The notes beneath the pieces were generated by a model that saw only the letters and a list, made by a program, of their open reading frames with translations, did no database searches and was not told where the DNA came from. DNA of 64,000 nt from Deuterostichococcus epilithicus (Eukaryota > Chlorophyta > Trebouxiophyceae > Prasiolales > Stichococcaceae). This document shows positions 22,849 through 34,100 of this stretch, one piece after another. The translations under genes and the position numbers were made by a program. The stretch covers positions 682,001 through 746,000 of the forward strand of contig JAVTLE010000008.1 of NCBI GenBank assembly GCA_033439295.1. Reading direction: 5' to 3'. The stretch's first letter is position 1. The number at the start of each line of letters is the position of its first letter.

Positions 22849-25643
22849 TTAATCAGGTTGTGGAGGTTCTGGAAACATGCGGCGAACACCATCTCTCACC
22901 TTTTCTGCAAAAAGGGCGCGCAGCTGCTGCTCCTCTGCGCGTCGTTCCTCGGGCGTGACATCCGCGACGCTGTGCCCGAGATCCAAAAGCTTGGCCACAG
23001 CGCCACCGTCCTCACCACGAGACAGGAGGATGTTCCGTGGTGCCAAGTCGCCGTGCAGGTAGCACACGTTGTGCAGCTCTTGCAGTGCCTCCTGCACCGC
23101 CTTGCCGTCCGCCGCCGTCGGCTTCGGGATGCGCGACAGCGGTTCGCCGGCCAGCCTGCACATTGCAAATGGGAAGCAGAATCATTGGCGTCATGCCGCA
23201 TCAATCAAGCGTCCATGCGAAGGATACAGCAGAGAAAGCTGCCATTGTCAAGTCACATTCAAGCTGCTCCAGCAGACTCACAGATGCAGCACTGCATGAC
23301 CAAAACCTTCACAGTCACATGTCAATGTCCAAAGACATGTAGCTTTGCTGCGCGCAGGGCGCACCGCTGCAGCGCGAGGAACTTGCACGGCAGGCCGAAG
23401 TCGTCCGTCAGCTAGCCGCCGCCGTACAGCTGCGGCAGCACAGTGCCTGCGCAATTGGACGACATGTTATTGCTGCAACAAATCCTTATTAGGATCAGCA
23501 AACTCTGTGAGGAGCATACACGTCGGACCAAAGGGGTCCGTCAGCGGGCCGCCATACAGCTCCGACAGCACCGTGCCTGCGCAACTGAACACCACATGAT
23601 TGCTATGGCGGACCTTTATTGGGACCCGCAACATCTGTGAGGAGCGGACACAGTGGGGCGGAGGGGTCCGGCAGCGGGCCGTCGCCAATACAGGTCCGCC
23701 TGCACCGTGCGTGCGCAACTGAACAACAACTTATCCATGTGGTCGTCGTTCATTTGTTTCAACAAGTTTGAGCTCAAGACCCAGACTCCTGATGCTTTCT
23801 AGGCGCTCAATTTGTGAGGTGGCATGCCGTTCATGCCAGGATGTCATCTGTGTATTCAGACGCACCCTGCAGCGCCTGCAGCTGCTGATACGCTTGCACT
23901 TCGTGGCGCATTGCCTCCTCAAGAGCAGCCGCGTCCTGATCTGCTGCCACTTGGGGCAGTGCACGACGCCGCCGCTTCCGTTGCCCACCCGAGCGCCTGC
24001 ACAAGCGGGATTTGTGTTTGCTGTTCCAACTGCAAGCTAGGACCGCCTACCCATCTTGCCCAGTTTCGTCAGGATGTTTTTCGGTTTAAAGCGCAGCAGC
24101 ACGCACATGTAGGTCAGCTGCGCAGGGGTGAAGACGGCGTCCCCGCCCTTGCCATGCAGGCAGGATCATATCCTTGTCCGCTGCCCAAGGTGAACATGAC
24201 TGCTTGCTGCTGAAGCGCACACCAACACGCACCTAGGTGTAGGTCCGCAGGCGTGAAGATGGCGTCCCAGCCAGCTGCCAGGTCGTCTGCCCTCTTGCGC
24301 TTGCCGGCTGAGCCGGCAGCGCTGCCGCCTGAGCTGCGGCTCCCGCCTGCCTTGCTGTCGGTGCGCCCGTGCCAATTGTCGCCGCCGGAAGGCACGTCCG
24401 GGTCACCACCTTCCGTTGCATCGCGTGGTAGCGGGCACGTCGTAACATCCCGCGGCCCAATGGCCTCCGTACCCCCCCAGCACTGCAGCATGAACTCCTG
24501 GAAGCACAAGCCATTATGTCATCATGTGAGAAGCATACTGGCATGCGCGCGCTCATGCTGCAGTCACCTGTGCAGTGCGAGGCAAGCAGAGTAGGAGACA
24601 AGCACGTAAGACTTTCGCACCAGCGTGACGTACACCACCTCCCGAACGGTCGGGTTGGTGGCGTCAAATCTGAAGCATTCGGACACATACAAGTCCAGCA
24701 TTAGTGTCTGCGGGTCCTGCATTTTCGACATGTTGGCTCAGGTATGCGCTCACTCAACAGCCGAGTCACAGCCAATGCCATTCAGGTTCGAGCTTGTACG
24801 GACATCATTGTATTCAACTCACCATTTGCACTGGCAGTCACCTGTACAGCCTGGATCACATATGTGTCTCGTAGGCTGCTCAGGATTGCCCACGTGCAGC
24901 CATTGCGCACGAAACAGGCTGTGAGCTGCGAAATGATGTCCATCGCCTGCGCAGTTGTGGACTGGGATGTCAGGATGTGGGGCGCTGTGGCGCTGGAAAC
25001 TGATGTTCAAGCACGGACGCATGGTCAAGTGCCATCACCGTGGTTTTGACCTCGTTGAATGCATCTGCGAGGTGCCGGTCTGCTGGCAGCACCGCTGTCT
25101 TCTTGAGCTCCACAAACCCTGCCGCACAAGTGCTCTCTGATTGACCGCCGCCATTCATGATGAGCCTGGCGCAGCAAGAAGTAAAGATGCATGAGGTAGG
25201 AAAACACATGTAGAAGCAAACGCAACAACTTCGATTGCAGGACAAGTTTGTATTGACCACGAACATACTTACTCTAGGTCGGGTGATGTGTTGCGGAAAT
25301 ACGCGCCCACTGGCTGGCTTTTCGGCTGCGGCATCAGCTGCCAGTCGGGATGCTCGACCGCCAGCACAAGGTTCAGCGGTTCCGCAACGGACGAGTAGAA
25401 CATCGCGCTGACCTGGGCCTCTGAACCTGGCTTCAAGCACGCCCTTGGCCCCGGCGTGTCGTGTTCCGCCGCTGCAAACTGGCGTTCGGTAATGTGTTTC
25501 ACGACATCAGCTGTGAACTCCGACAGAGTCTGCACAGAGCGCGGACCGCGACCATGCTGGGTAGTGCTCTCGCCGACGGGACATCCAGTGAGGTCCTTGG
25601 CGAACAGAGATTGCAGCAGTTCAGCACTGGTGCAGAAGACCAT
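22849..25643 (-). CDS. Kinase-like protein with possible PD-(D/E)xK-type N-terminal domain
   Basis: Phase-consistent exons: 25643-25273 (starts MVFCTSAELLQSLFAKDL), 25165-25051, 24946-24842, 24716-24568, then about 24495-24235, 24157-24045, 23995-23870, a repeated exon region (23396-23740) and a last exon about 23156-22849. N-terminal half: GGQSESTCAAGFVELKKTAV (E-x-K, as in nuclease-fold domains), AMDIISQLTACFVRNGCTWA, MLDLYVSECFRFDA. Middle: a low-complexity linker with GKRKRADD and a repeated DA(I/V)FTPA(D/Q)L motif. C-terminal half: RHEVQAYQQLQALQ (alpha-C-like), then a kinase C-lobe with LHGDLAPRNILLSRG (HGD catalytic loop) and AKLLDLGHSVAD (DLG instead of DFG). The order nuclease-like plus kinase resembles Crinkler (CRN)-type effector proteins of eukaryotes; that is inference. 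The copy of the repeated exon nearest the C-lobe has an in-frame TAG (about 23412-23414), so a full-length product is doubtful. Confidence 0.5.
23396..23740. repeat. Degenerate ~130-bp tandem repeat over a kinase-like exon
   Basis: Units begin with GTGC(C/G)TGCGCAA at 23443, 23573 and 23707 (130- and 134-bp spacing), preceded by a partial unit from 23396. On the minus strand two units encode related peptides: TVLSELYGGPLTDPFGPTCM (open) and TVLPQLYGGG-stop-LTDDFG. The third has lost the frame. Confidence 0.8.
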
Positions 25644-26024
25644 CGCAAAGGCTGCGTGAGATCTATTTTGTGCCGATTGTCTGACGCATGCGCTGCAAGC
25701 TGATTCGGTGCCATCGTCAATTCGTCAGAGCAGAACGTCCAAGTCGCAGGACACAAGTCATAACTGGCAGGTCAAGCAGAGGGATTACGTAGCTGTATAC
25801 TCCCCCTTCAAGATTCAAGGTTCAAGGTTCAAGCTTCAAGGTGCAGTTAACCAGTTATGCAAGCTTCAAGGTTCAAGATTCAAGTCACCAACTTACTTAT
25901 TATCATTCCCCTGGCGGCAGCTCGACACCTTGATGCATTTTTAGCCCAACTCGAGAAGTTTCTGATCGCGCATTTATGTTGCGAGGCTGATCCTGTAGCT
26001 TGTGCAGATACTTTCAGCAGCACC
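25644..26024. promoter_or_regulatory. Bidirectional upstream region, kinase-like gene and CPN20
   Basis: 381 bp between divergent starts. It contains a 7-bp periodic TTCAAG array (25808-25884). No gene inside. Confidence 0.5.
25808..25884. repeat. TTCAAGN 7-bp periodic repeat
   Basis: Eight TTCAAG copies at mostly 7-bp steps: five in the first block, three in a second, separated by a 23-bp spacer (GTGCAGTTAACCAGTTATGCAAG region). It sits in the shared promoter of CPN20 and the kinase-like gene. Confidence 0.85.
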
Positions 26025-27714
26025 ATGAACGGCTTCGCGCCCAGCACATCGGTCCCCCGCGCGCCAGCATTCGCAGGCCGCTGCTCGCAGCCGCGGCCAG
26101 CACATGGCCGGCAGCAGCTCGTCGTGCGAGCCGCCACCTCGCTGCCTTCACAGGTACCTATATCGTCCATGACAGCCAGTTTAGACTCTCGGACCGACTG
26201 GAAAGGTCACTAGACACGCTGAAGAATTGCTGCACAGTGCACTCCGATACGGTGTGGCGTGTCGCTGCTGCAGTACAAGACCGTCAGCCCGGTGGGCGAC
26301 CGCGTCTTCGTGAAGGTCGACTCCTCGGAGGCAACGAGCCAGGGCGGCATCCTGCTGCCCACCTCAGCGCAGAAGAAGCCGACGCAGGGCGAGGTGGTCG
26401 GCCTCGGCGACGTCAAGAGCCTGAAGGTGGGATCAGCTCGGCAGTGCAAGGGACCCGGAAGCGCAGCAGATGGATCGCCTTGCCGTCTGTTACGGAACGG
26501 GATCTTCAGGCCTTTCCAGCGGCGTCTGTGGCTGCCGGCGCCACGGCAGCGGGAGGCTGAGCTGGTGCCACCACGACTGCAGCAGGGAACGTTGCAGAAC
26601 AGACGAACAGTCACTTGGTGAACTCTCACTGGGGCTGTTATCTCAGGGGCTGGGCTAATAGCGTCAGGGGCGGGGCTGACATGCCTGTGCTCGCCGCCCG
26701 CAGTCGGGGGACAAGGTTGTGTACTCGAAGTACGCCGGCACAGAGGTGGCCCTGGACAACACTGACTACGTCCTCCTCAAGGTGGGCACGCTTGCCATTT
26801 CAACTCGCCATGCTCCATCGGACTCGACTGGTGCATGACGGCACTTTGAACCTCGACACCTCAGCAGAAATGAGCACCTTGCGATGGGCCTGCCATCAAG
26901 GGTGCGTTGAACCTCGCTGCAGGAGGATGACGTTGTCGGCGTCATGCCCTCAGCCAACATCAGCGAGCTGCTGCCCCTCGGCGACCGCATCCTCATCGAG
27001 GTGCGGGTGACTGGCGGCTGAGCATGATGAGGTGGTTCGGCGAGGACGCGCAAATCAGCCCAAGACCTGCCGCTGCCATCAAGGATGATGTTGCGGCTCC
27101 GCTGTGGAGTGAGACGTGGCCTTTTGCTGACTCGTATCCATTGGCATGCAGGTCGCAGAGGCAGAAGAGCAGACAGCTGGCGGCCTGCTCATGAGCGCGG
27201 GCTCGTCAGAGAAGCCCACGCTCGGCAAGGTGGGTAGTTGCGGCAGCGGCATCAGCTGGCGGTGCACGGAGCCATCGGTGCTGTCTGTTTCAACCACAGC
27301 GACTCGGCATGCGTGCACGCTCAGGGCTTGCTGCCGTGATGACGATGTTGTGCCGTCCCCTTGCTGCGCCGCGCTGCAATTGGTGCACCCTGTGGCGCGC
27401 AGATCGTGGCAGCAGGCAGCGGGCGGGTGGACGAGAAGAGCGGCGAGATTGTCAAGCCCAACGTGGAGGTCGGCAGCACAGTCCTGTACTCCAAGTACAG
27501 CGGCACGGAGTTCAAGGGGTGGGTGCCATTGTGAACCTGCTTGACAATGACGCCAAGCACGCCGTCTGCATGCATGCGCACACGCTCATGTCACCGAATC
27601 GTTGCACTCGAAACCACATCCCGATGCTGACCGTCGATGGTGTGTTTGTGCAGCGACAACGACAAGGAGTACATTGTCGTGAGGGAATCTGACATCATCG
27701 CCACACTCGCGTGA
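26025..27714 (+). CDS. CPN20: Chloroplast co-chaperonin CPN20 (double GroES domain)
   Basis: Caps the plastid CPN60 chaperonin that folds Rubisco large subunit and other stromal proteins. Exons: 26025-26153, 26274-26426, 26704-26781, 26923-27000, 27152-27229, 27403-27518, 27654-27714; 230 aa, every junction canonical. Residues 1-43 (MNGFAPSTSVPRAPAFAGRC onward, ending RAATSLPSQ) form a transit peptide. GroES domain 1 starts YKTVSPVGDRVFVKVD, with mobile loop SEATSQGGILLPTSAQKK, GEVVGLGD, and SGDKVVYSKYAGTEV. Domain 2 starts ISELLPLGDRILIEVAEAEE, with loop QTAGGLLMSAGSSEKPTLGK, and ends DKEYIVVRESDIIATLA. The tandem GroES layout is specific to plastid CPN20/21 and apicoplast relatives. Confidence 0.97.
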
Positions 27715-27807
27715 CTGGCGCCGCAATGACCATGAGGTAGTAGTCTGGCAAATGCATGTGCGGTCTTGTCAATAAGTTGTTCATCAGTCCCGCAGTCGGC
27801 CACACCT

Positions 27808-27812
27808 TGTAA
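27808..27812 (+). terminator. TGTAA polyadenylation motif, CPN20
   Basis: TGTAA 94 bp past the CPN20 stop codon, the usual distance for a chlorophyte 3' UTR signal. Confidence 0.55.
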
Positions 27813-28345
27813 AGCCTGGTTTGGGACTGAATACTTGGGATCCGTTGGCATGGGCGCATGGCATATCTCGTGGAATTGCACTTGCATGTGCACCATGAGA
27901 GTCCAGATGCCCCCAAGAAATCTCGTCAGCGCACATACTCGTAATGTCATGCTTCCATTTGCAAGCGTTACAATTGAGCTCGGACGCATCGCACATGCAA
28001 AGAAATCACAGCAGCTTTGGGATCTTGGCGCTGTGGGGACATTGCCTTCAATTTACCGATTATGCTTTATGTTGATCTGGCGACTGCACTGAGCTGAGAA
28101 CCGTTTTCGAGTTCTGAAATCGCACCGAAACAGTGCAATCAATACTGCTGCATAGCATTTGCACATCGTTGGCAGTTTCGGCATTAGCGATGTGAATTGC
28201 TGCTGCGCTTGGCGCAAGCCCTTCTGGCAACGGATTCTTGAGGCAGCGATAGCCTTGAATGCCTGATCTTGAGTCACCAACGATCGATCAGACATCCCCA
28301 TAGTAAACGGGCGCCGAGGGCAGTCAGGAGCAACCCTACGAAAAG
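27813..28345. promoter_or_regulatory. Gap between CPN20 and acyltransferase gene
   Basis: About 530 bp of tail-to-head spacing. No conserved ORF; presumed promoter and 5' UTR of the acyltransferase gene. Confidence 0.4.
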
Positions 28346-30553
28346 ATGCCTTCACAGAGAGAAAACGGCGGCCGCCAGGAAACCGGCGACAGAAGCCGGG
28401 TGCCTCTCGAGGTCGAACTGCTCGGTGATGACGGTCAGCCGACTGTATTCCTGCGCAATGCGCCGTTCCTGGACTACTGCAGTCCCATGACGGCGCTCGA
28501 GTGGTGCGCCTGCACCGCCGCAACGCACTGATCATAAGGCGACGTGATAAATCGAGGAGCTGCCACGAAGGAGCATGGAGGCACTCGCAAGTAAGTGCAA
28601 CAGGCAGCTGACTGGAACTCAGTCACACAGACTGCTCAGATGCTGTCTCATGCGCTGCCAGGATGAAAGTGGTGTTCCTGGCGCCGCTGGCAGTCGCTAG
28701 GGCCCTGATCGGCCTGGTCGCTCTTCTGATCGCCTGGCTGGTCATTCAGCTGGCCCTCCTGGGCGAGCACCCCACCAAGCCGCTGCCAAAGTGGAAGGAG
28801 GTCCTGTCTCGCAACACGGTCAAAGTGTGCGGGCGCTTCATCCTCTTCATCGCCGCCGGCGGAACAACCAGCATCGAGGTGTGTGAAATCTTGCTGGGTT
28901 GCGTCCTGCAGCTGCATCGTAGCTTGGAGTTTTTGAGCAGATCAGCTGGCAGGCTGCAGCGACTGCGGTCACCACATATGGTACAAGAATGGTCATCTCA
29001 CCCCCCTTGTTGATTGCAGGGCTGGGAGCACTTTGCAGAGGGCCAGCGGACGCATGCACCGCTCATCTTCAATCACGTCTCGTGCGTCCTTTCCTCCCCC
29101 GACAGGCCTGCACCGCCTTTACACAACAGCGCTCCCCTGGCAACCTGGCAAGTCGCCTTGGGTCGAGGCACTGGCGTCGACGGCTGCAGGGTGCCCTTCG
29201 CAGGTACCTCGACGCGCTGGTGCTTGCAGCATACTTTGCGCCGTGCGGCGTGGCGAAGGCGGGTGTAGCGACGCTGCCAGTCGTGGGCACCATCACACGC
29301 GGCATGCAGTTCCTCTTCGTGGCACGCAGCGGCACCACAGGTGCAGCCTGACGGTCTCTGTCCTGTCCCAATGTGCCATGAAGGCAACACGGAACGAGAA
29401 GCATGCGCAACCTCCAGCAAGTTGTTGTGCGCCTGCCCACCACTACGTGGCAGAGCGTCGAGCCGACGTCCTGGCATGCTTGCAGACAAGGTTAACCAGT
29501 ACACGATCAGGGGCAACCTGCGGGAGGAGGTGGCCTCGAGGGAGGTCGACCCGCGCTACCCCAGGTTGGCGTCTGCACTGTGTGCACCAGCTGCTGCTCC
29601 TGTTCGTGAGACCAGTTGCCGGGAGCGTCCTGAGCAAGACCCAATGCTTTGACTTGGTCTGCTGCAGTTTCATGATTGCACCGGAGGGCACGACAAAGCC
29701 GGGGCACTGTCTTCTGAGGTGCGGGCTCGCATTTGCTTTGGAACGTGAAACGTCGGCGCTGCGGCACCCCTCTGAATGCTCTGCCTCAACAGTGCCGACC
29801 CTGCACCGCAACATCTATCTCATCATATACCCACCAGGCTTTCAGCTTGGCGCATGATTGCAGGCGTCGTTTCATGTATCTTCCTGCTGCTCGGCGCAGG
29901 TTTTCGGTTGGCGCCTTCACTCCGGGCGTGCCGGTGCAGCCGGTGTTGCTCGACTACAGCGCAAACCGGAGGTTCAACCCCGGCTGGGGCCTGGACGAGT
30001 CCACGCCGTGGCACATGTGGCGGCTGCTCACGCAGTTTCGCACCCATATCCGGCTGGAGATCCTGCCGGTGGGTTCAAGCTCTCGCTCACGCCAAAATGC
30101 CCGCGACACTGTGCTGCGAAGTTCTCCAGCAGCGCACTATCAGTTCTCTGCAGCACAGGCTGCCTGATGCGACAGGACTATCTGAAGCGCCGGCTGCACG
30201 GCTGCCACGAGACTTCTACGTCCACCAGCACAGCTCAGCCAGGCGGACGCCGCAACCCTCAAAGCCTCTCCACTACGAAAACACATGCCAAAGCGCCTCC
30301 TCCATTGCAGATATACCGCCCGTCGCCGGAGGAAAAGGCAGAACCGAAGATGTACGCCGAAAACGTGCGGCGGCTCATGGGGCAGCACCTCGGGGCGCCG
30401 CTCGTCGACTACGGCACGCGTGAGGAGTTTGTGCTCAAGACGGCGGGCGTGCACATCGATGCGAGCGGCAGGCACCTGCGCCTCAAGAAGAGGGGCATGG
30501 CCGAGCCGCTCACACTGGCCAGGATTGCCAACCTGCCGGCGGTGAAGGAGTAG
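28346..30553 (+). CDS. Lysophospholipid acyltransferase (LPEAT/LPCAT-like, PlsC fold)
   Basis: Acyl-CoA-dependent reacylation of lysophospholipids at the ER, most like plant LPEAT. Exons: 28346-28503, 28662-28878, 29020-29081, 29204-29340, 29486-29564, 29668-29718, 29900-30068, 30311-30553; 371 aa, all phases join. N-terminus: NAPFLDYCSPMTALEW, then a hydrophobic membrane segment VVFLAPLAVARALIGLVALL. Motif I H-x4-D is NHVSYLD, split across exons 3 and 4. Next come GVATLPVVGTITRGMQFLFV, then motif III APEGTTKPG, then FTPGVPVQPVLLDY. The C-terminal YRPSPEEKAEPKMYAENVRR block matches LPEAT proteins. I see no EF-hands, unlike plant LPEAT2. LPEAT versus LPCAT activity cannot be told from sequence. 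Confidence 0.9.
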
Positions 30554-31120
30554 CACGGAGCGGGAGTCGATTGCACGGGGCACGCGTGCGGGAGGGGGCC
30601 CCAACAACTGCCCATCAGCTTTGCCGGAAAAACGTGCAGATGCCGCAGATGCGATATCTGTTCAACTGAAACATTATGTGTACTGCTTGTGTTTTGGAAC
30701 CTACGTTTGCCAGTTTCAAGATTGCCAGTTGTTGCTCTGTACCTCTGATTGGCTGCAAAGTTTTGAACGACTCTACACAAGAGGATCACCACAGCCAGGG
30801 AGCGTCCTGAACTAGCCTGCATATCGACATCCCTCAATGTCCTCAAGGCGCAAACCAAGCACTGCAATGTGCGCGATTGTCGTCCTTCGTCACTCATGCC
30901 TGGTGGACAGTCTGGCTTCAACTTTCACCACATTAGTACTTCGTCTCGGAAGAGGAGTTGCGCTCTCAACTGTTAACAACGGCACAAGCCCCATGCCGTC
31001 AAGCAGGGGAGCGGGCCAGGCGGCCGGTACCTCCATAGCTTTCTGCCAATCTGCACTAAGTACATGCTGCACCGTAGCCTCGAGCTACGATGCAGCTGGT
31101 AGTCGGCTCGCTGTTTGGCT
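30554..31120. other. Convergent 3' region, acyltransferase and ISN1
   Basis: 567 bp between facing stop codons. No plausible coding exon and no TGTAA/TTACA motif found; likely two 3' UTRs. Confidence 0.45.
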
Positions 31121-34100
31121 TCACTCGATGTAGGGCGCATTGCGCTGTGCGTGGATGTCGGTGAGCATGAGCTTGACGAAGAAGATGGTCTGGATTAGAC
31201 GATACCAGAGTCAGTGCCAGAACAATACATGCCACTGCCATTGCCAAGGGCCATACCGGATCTCAGATTGACCGAAACTGGGACATGCATGTGGACGGCA
31301 TGCGGGCTGAAGCAAATCAAGGTGGAGCCGTTTTTTAAAAGATGCGAGACAGAGCAGGGCAGACAAAGGAGGAGGTGTCGTGCCTCGTCGGGGTTGGCGA
31401 CCCACAGGATGCAGCAGCAGTCGCGGGTCGCCATGTCGTTGCCGGAGGTGGTGAAGCGGTCGCCAACGTGCAGCGCCTGTTGGAGATTCCAATATGGTAA
31501 GTGGGTTTAGATGGTGCCACACTTGCGCAAACCTTCCGCTCCCAACAGGGCAGAAGGTCTGTAGGACAGGAGGAACGACGGTCGCAGAGCAGTTTGTCAG
31601 GCAGAGCAGTTTGTGGCCGCATGTCGTCTGCCTGGATGCCCGTGCTGCGTTCGCAAGGCACGAGGAAACACACAGGCTCTGCGCGCCTGGTGGGGCCGCA
31701 CGCCGAGGTAGTTCATGATGGCCTCCAGGCCCAGGGACTTGTTGCCCAGGTCCACAAAAACGTCGGCGCCGCCATTGAAGGCGCAGAAGGGCAGTGGCAG
31801 CCGCTCTCCCAGCTGCGCCTGCACCGTGATCGCCAGCTCCTCCAGCACCTGCGGGCGCGTCCACTTGCTGTCAGCAGTGCGGCCTCGTCGCTCGGGACGG
31901 CTTCCCCGCGACCTGCCGCACCCTCCGACAGCATGGCGACCCTCTGGCGGCATGCGGAGGTGCGCCTGAACCATGCTGCCAGCTCTGGGCTCTAAGGTGA
32001 CAGCCGCCAGCTGTTGGAGGAAACACGCACAGTGGTCCAACAGGGCGCAGCAGCAGGCTGTGCATATGCAAGTTGTTATGGTTTTGGATATGTTTCGCAC
32101 CTCGTAGATGGTGGGCACGAGGGGAACGACGCCGACGGACCGCTCCTTGCGGATCATCTGTGCACAGGTGAGCGCCAGTGATCAGAATCACTGCCGACCC
32201 CTGCAAAATTGGCTGCCCGGCACGCCAGAGAACGACATGGCAGAAGTTTTATACGTCCTCCCCTCCAGGGGCGCAGCACGCAAGCCCCAGCATGCAGGCG
32301 AATCGTGGCGACATGCTGGGGACCTCTGGAGGAACACGGTGCTGCAGCAAGCGACATGAAGGACGGCACAAACCTGCACAGGGAGGCGCAGGTGCGCGGC
32401 GGTGGAGCGCAGCAGCGAGCCCGCCTCGTCCAGCACCGCGGTGATGTCCGCCTGGTCCCAGCTCATCATGTAGTCGCTCTTCCACTGGTCGTCCGGCACA
32501 AACTCCAGGCGCCGCTGCGGCGCGGGGCCCACCCGCAGCAGGTAGTTGCACTCGCCGCCCACGATGTGGAACCTGCAGCAGGTGCAGGAATTCGGTGTTT
32601 CATCAACTGACGGAGGAGACGCCCAGCCAGGAGAGAGGCGCACCGTCTGCAACAGGGAGGCGCGCGCCTGAGCCTGCCAGGTCACACCACAGGCGACGCG
32701 ACGCCAGACGTGTGAACGCCACATTGGGACCACGCTCGCTGACCCAGCTGCGCAGGGCACCTATTGGTGATCTCGTCAGGCAGGCGCTGCGAGCGGAACG
32801 CTTCCAGGAGGCCCTCCACGCGCTGCTCGAAGCGGCTCGCGTCGCCAGGGTACCCCGCCGCCGTCACGATCGCCACGTGCACCTTCTGCTGCATAAGGTC
32901 TATGATGTGGTGGATCATGCGGTTGTCCTGCAATTGGGGGATGACACGATCGGTCACGACTACATGCGCCCTGGGCTGCTGTCAGGAGGCTCGTGCGCTC
33001 CAGGTTTCAGACACAGACTGCAGTTGCCCCGTCCACTTGCAGAAACTGAGAGTCCAAGGCTAGCGCAACGCCCAGCACAGCTCATCGAGGTGCCCAGTAC
33101 TCAGTCTGCAGGTGTCTGGCCAGACTCCAGCTCCCTCATCCATGCTGTGCGCCAGACTCCGATCACAGAGCAGACATCTGTTGATTCAGATACGGGCGGT
33201 AATGTGCACCTGTGCCATGTGCGCGCCATCCGCATACAGCGTGCCGTCCGCATCAAAGGTCACCAGCTGCAGCGTCGACGCTGAGGCGTGCACCTGGACG
33301 GCAGGGCTTCACCCGAATTGGTGCATTCCACAGGGCAGATCCACCCCTGCTTAGAAGCACACCCGCCTTCCTGCACGAACTGCTGCCCTCGCCTTGCCAA
33401 GAGCAGCAGAAAGAAGCGCACATGGCGCGGCTGTCTCATCAGGGTGAAGCATCAAGCAGGGTCATCAGGTGGAACATTGAAGTGTGGGCATAACGACGAG
33501 GAATTGCAGGCGCCGGGCGCACCTGCGCAATGTTGAGCACATGGCGCATCTCCGCAAAGTTGGGCGGCACGTACTTGCGCCGCGAAAGCGCAAAGAATTC
33601 GTCGTACTCGAGGAAGGCGTCGACGAGCTTCAGGGGCGTGAAGAAGGAGCCGAGGGAGGGCACCATGCGCGCGAGCTGCGAGCCGCGCGGGTCCCGCCGG
33701 TGCTCCGTGATCCACCGCTCCATCTTCTGCATGACCTCCAGGCAGGAGTGCATCTCGTGCATGCGCAGCAGGAAGCTGATGAAGGCGTCCTGCACGGCAT
33801 GGGGAGGGTGTCTTGGCCGGCCATCCGGGTGTGGCTGGCCGATGGTTGCCTGCGCTGTCCCTCTGCATGTTCGATATACCAATTGCAACACTACGCCGCC
33901 AGTATGTCAAGAAAGCAAGAGCAGCGACCATGGACAGCACTGCACGAACCTGCTCCTTGAGGTGGCCCTTTCCTGGACGAGATCGCAGCACAAAACAGGG
34001 TCAGAAGGAGGCCAATTGGGCGATGAACGAGCAGAGGGTCGACGTCCAGTGCATCACACACACCATGTGTGCGACACCCGTGGCCTCAAACGAGAGGTTT

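Noticed and set aside
23396-23740. CRISPR-like array
   Set aside because: Repeat units are degenerate copies of one coding exon with no spacer structure.
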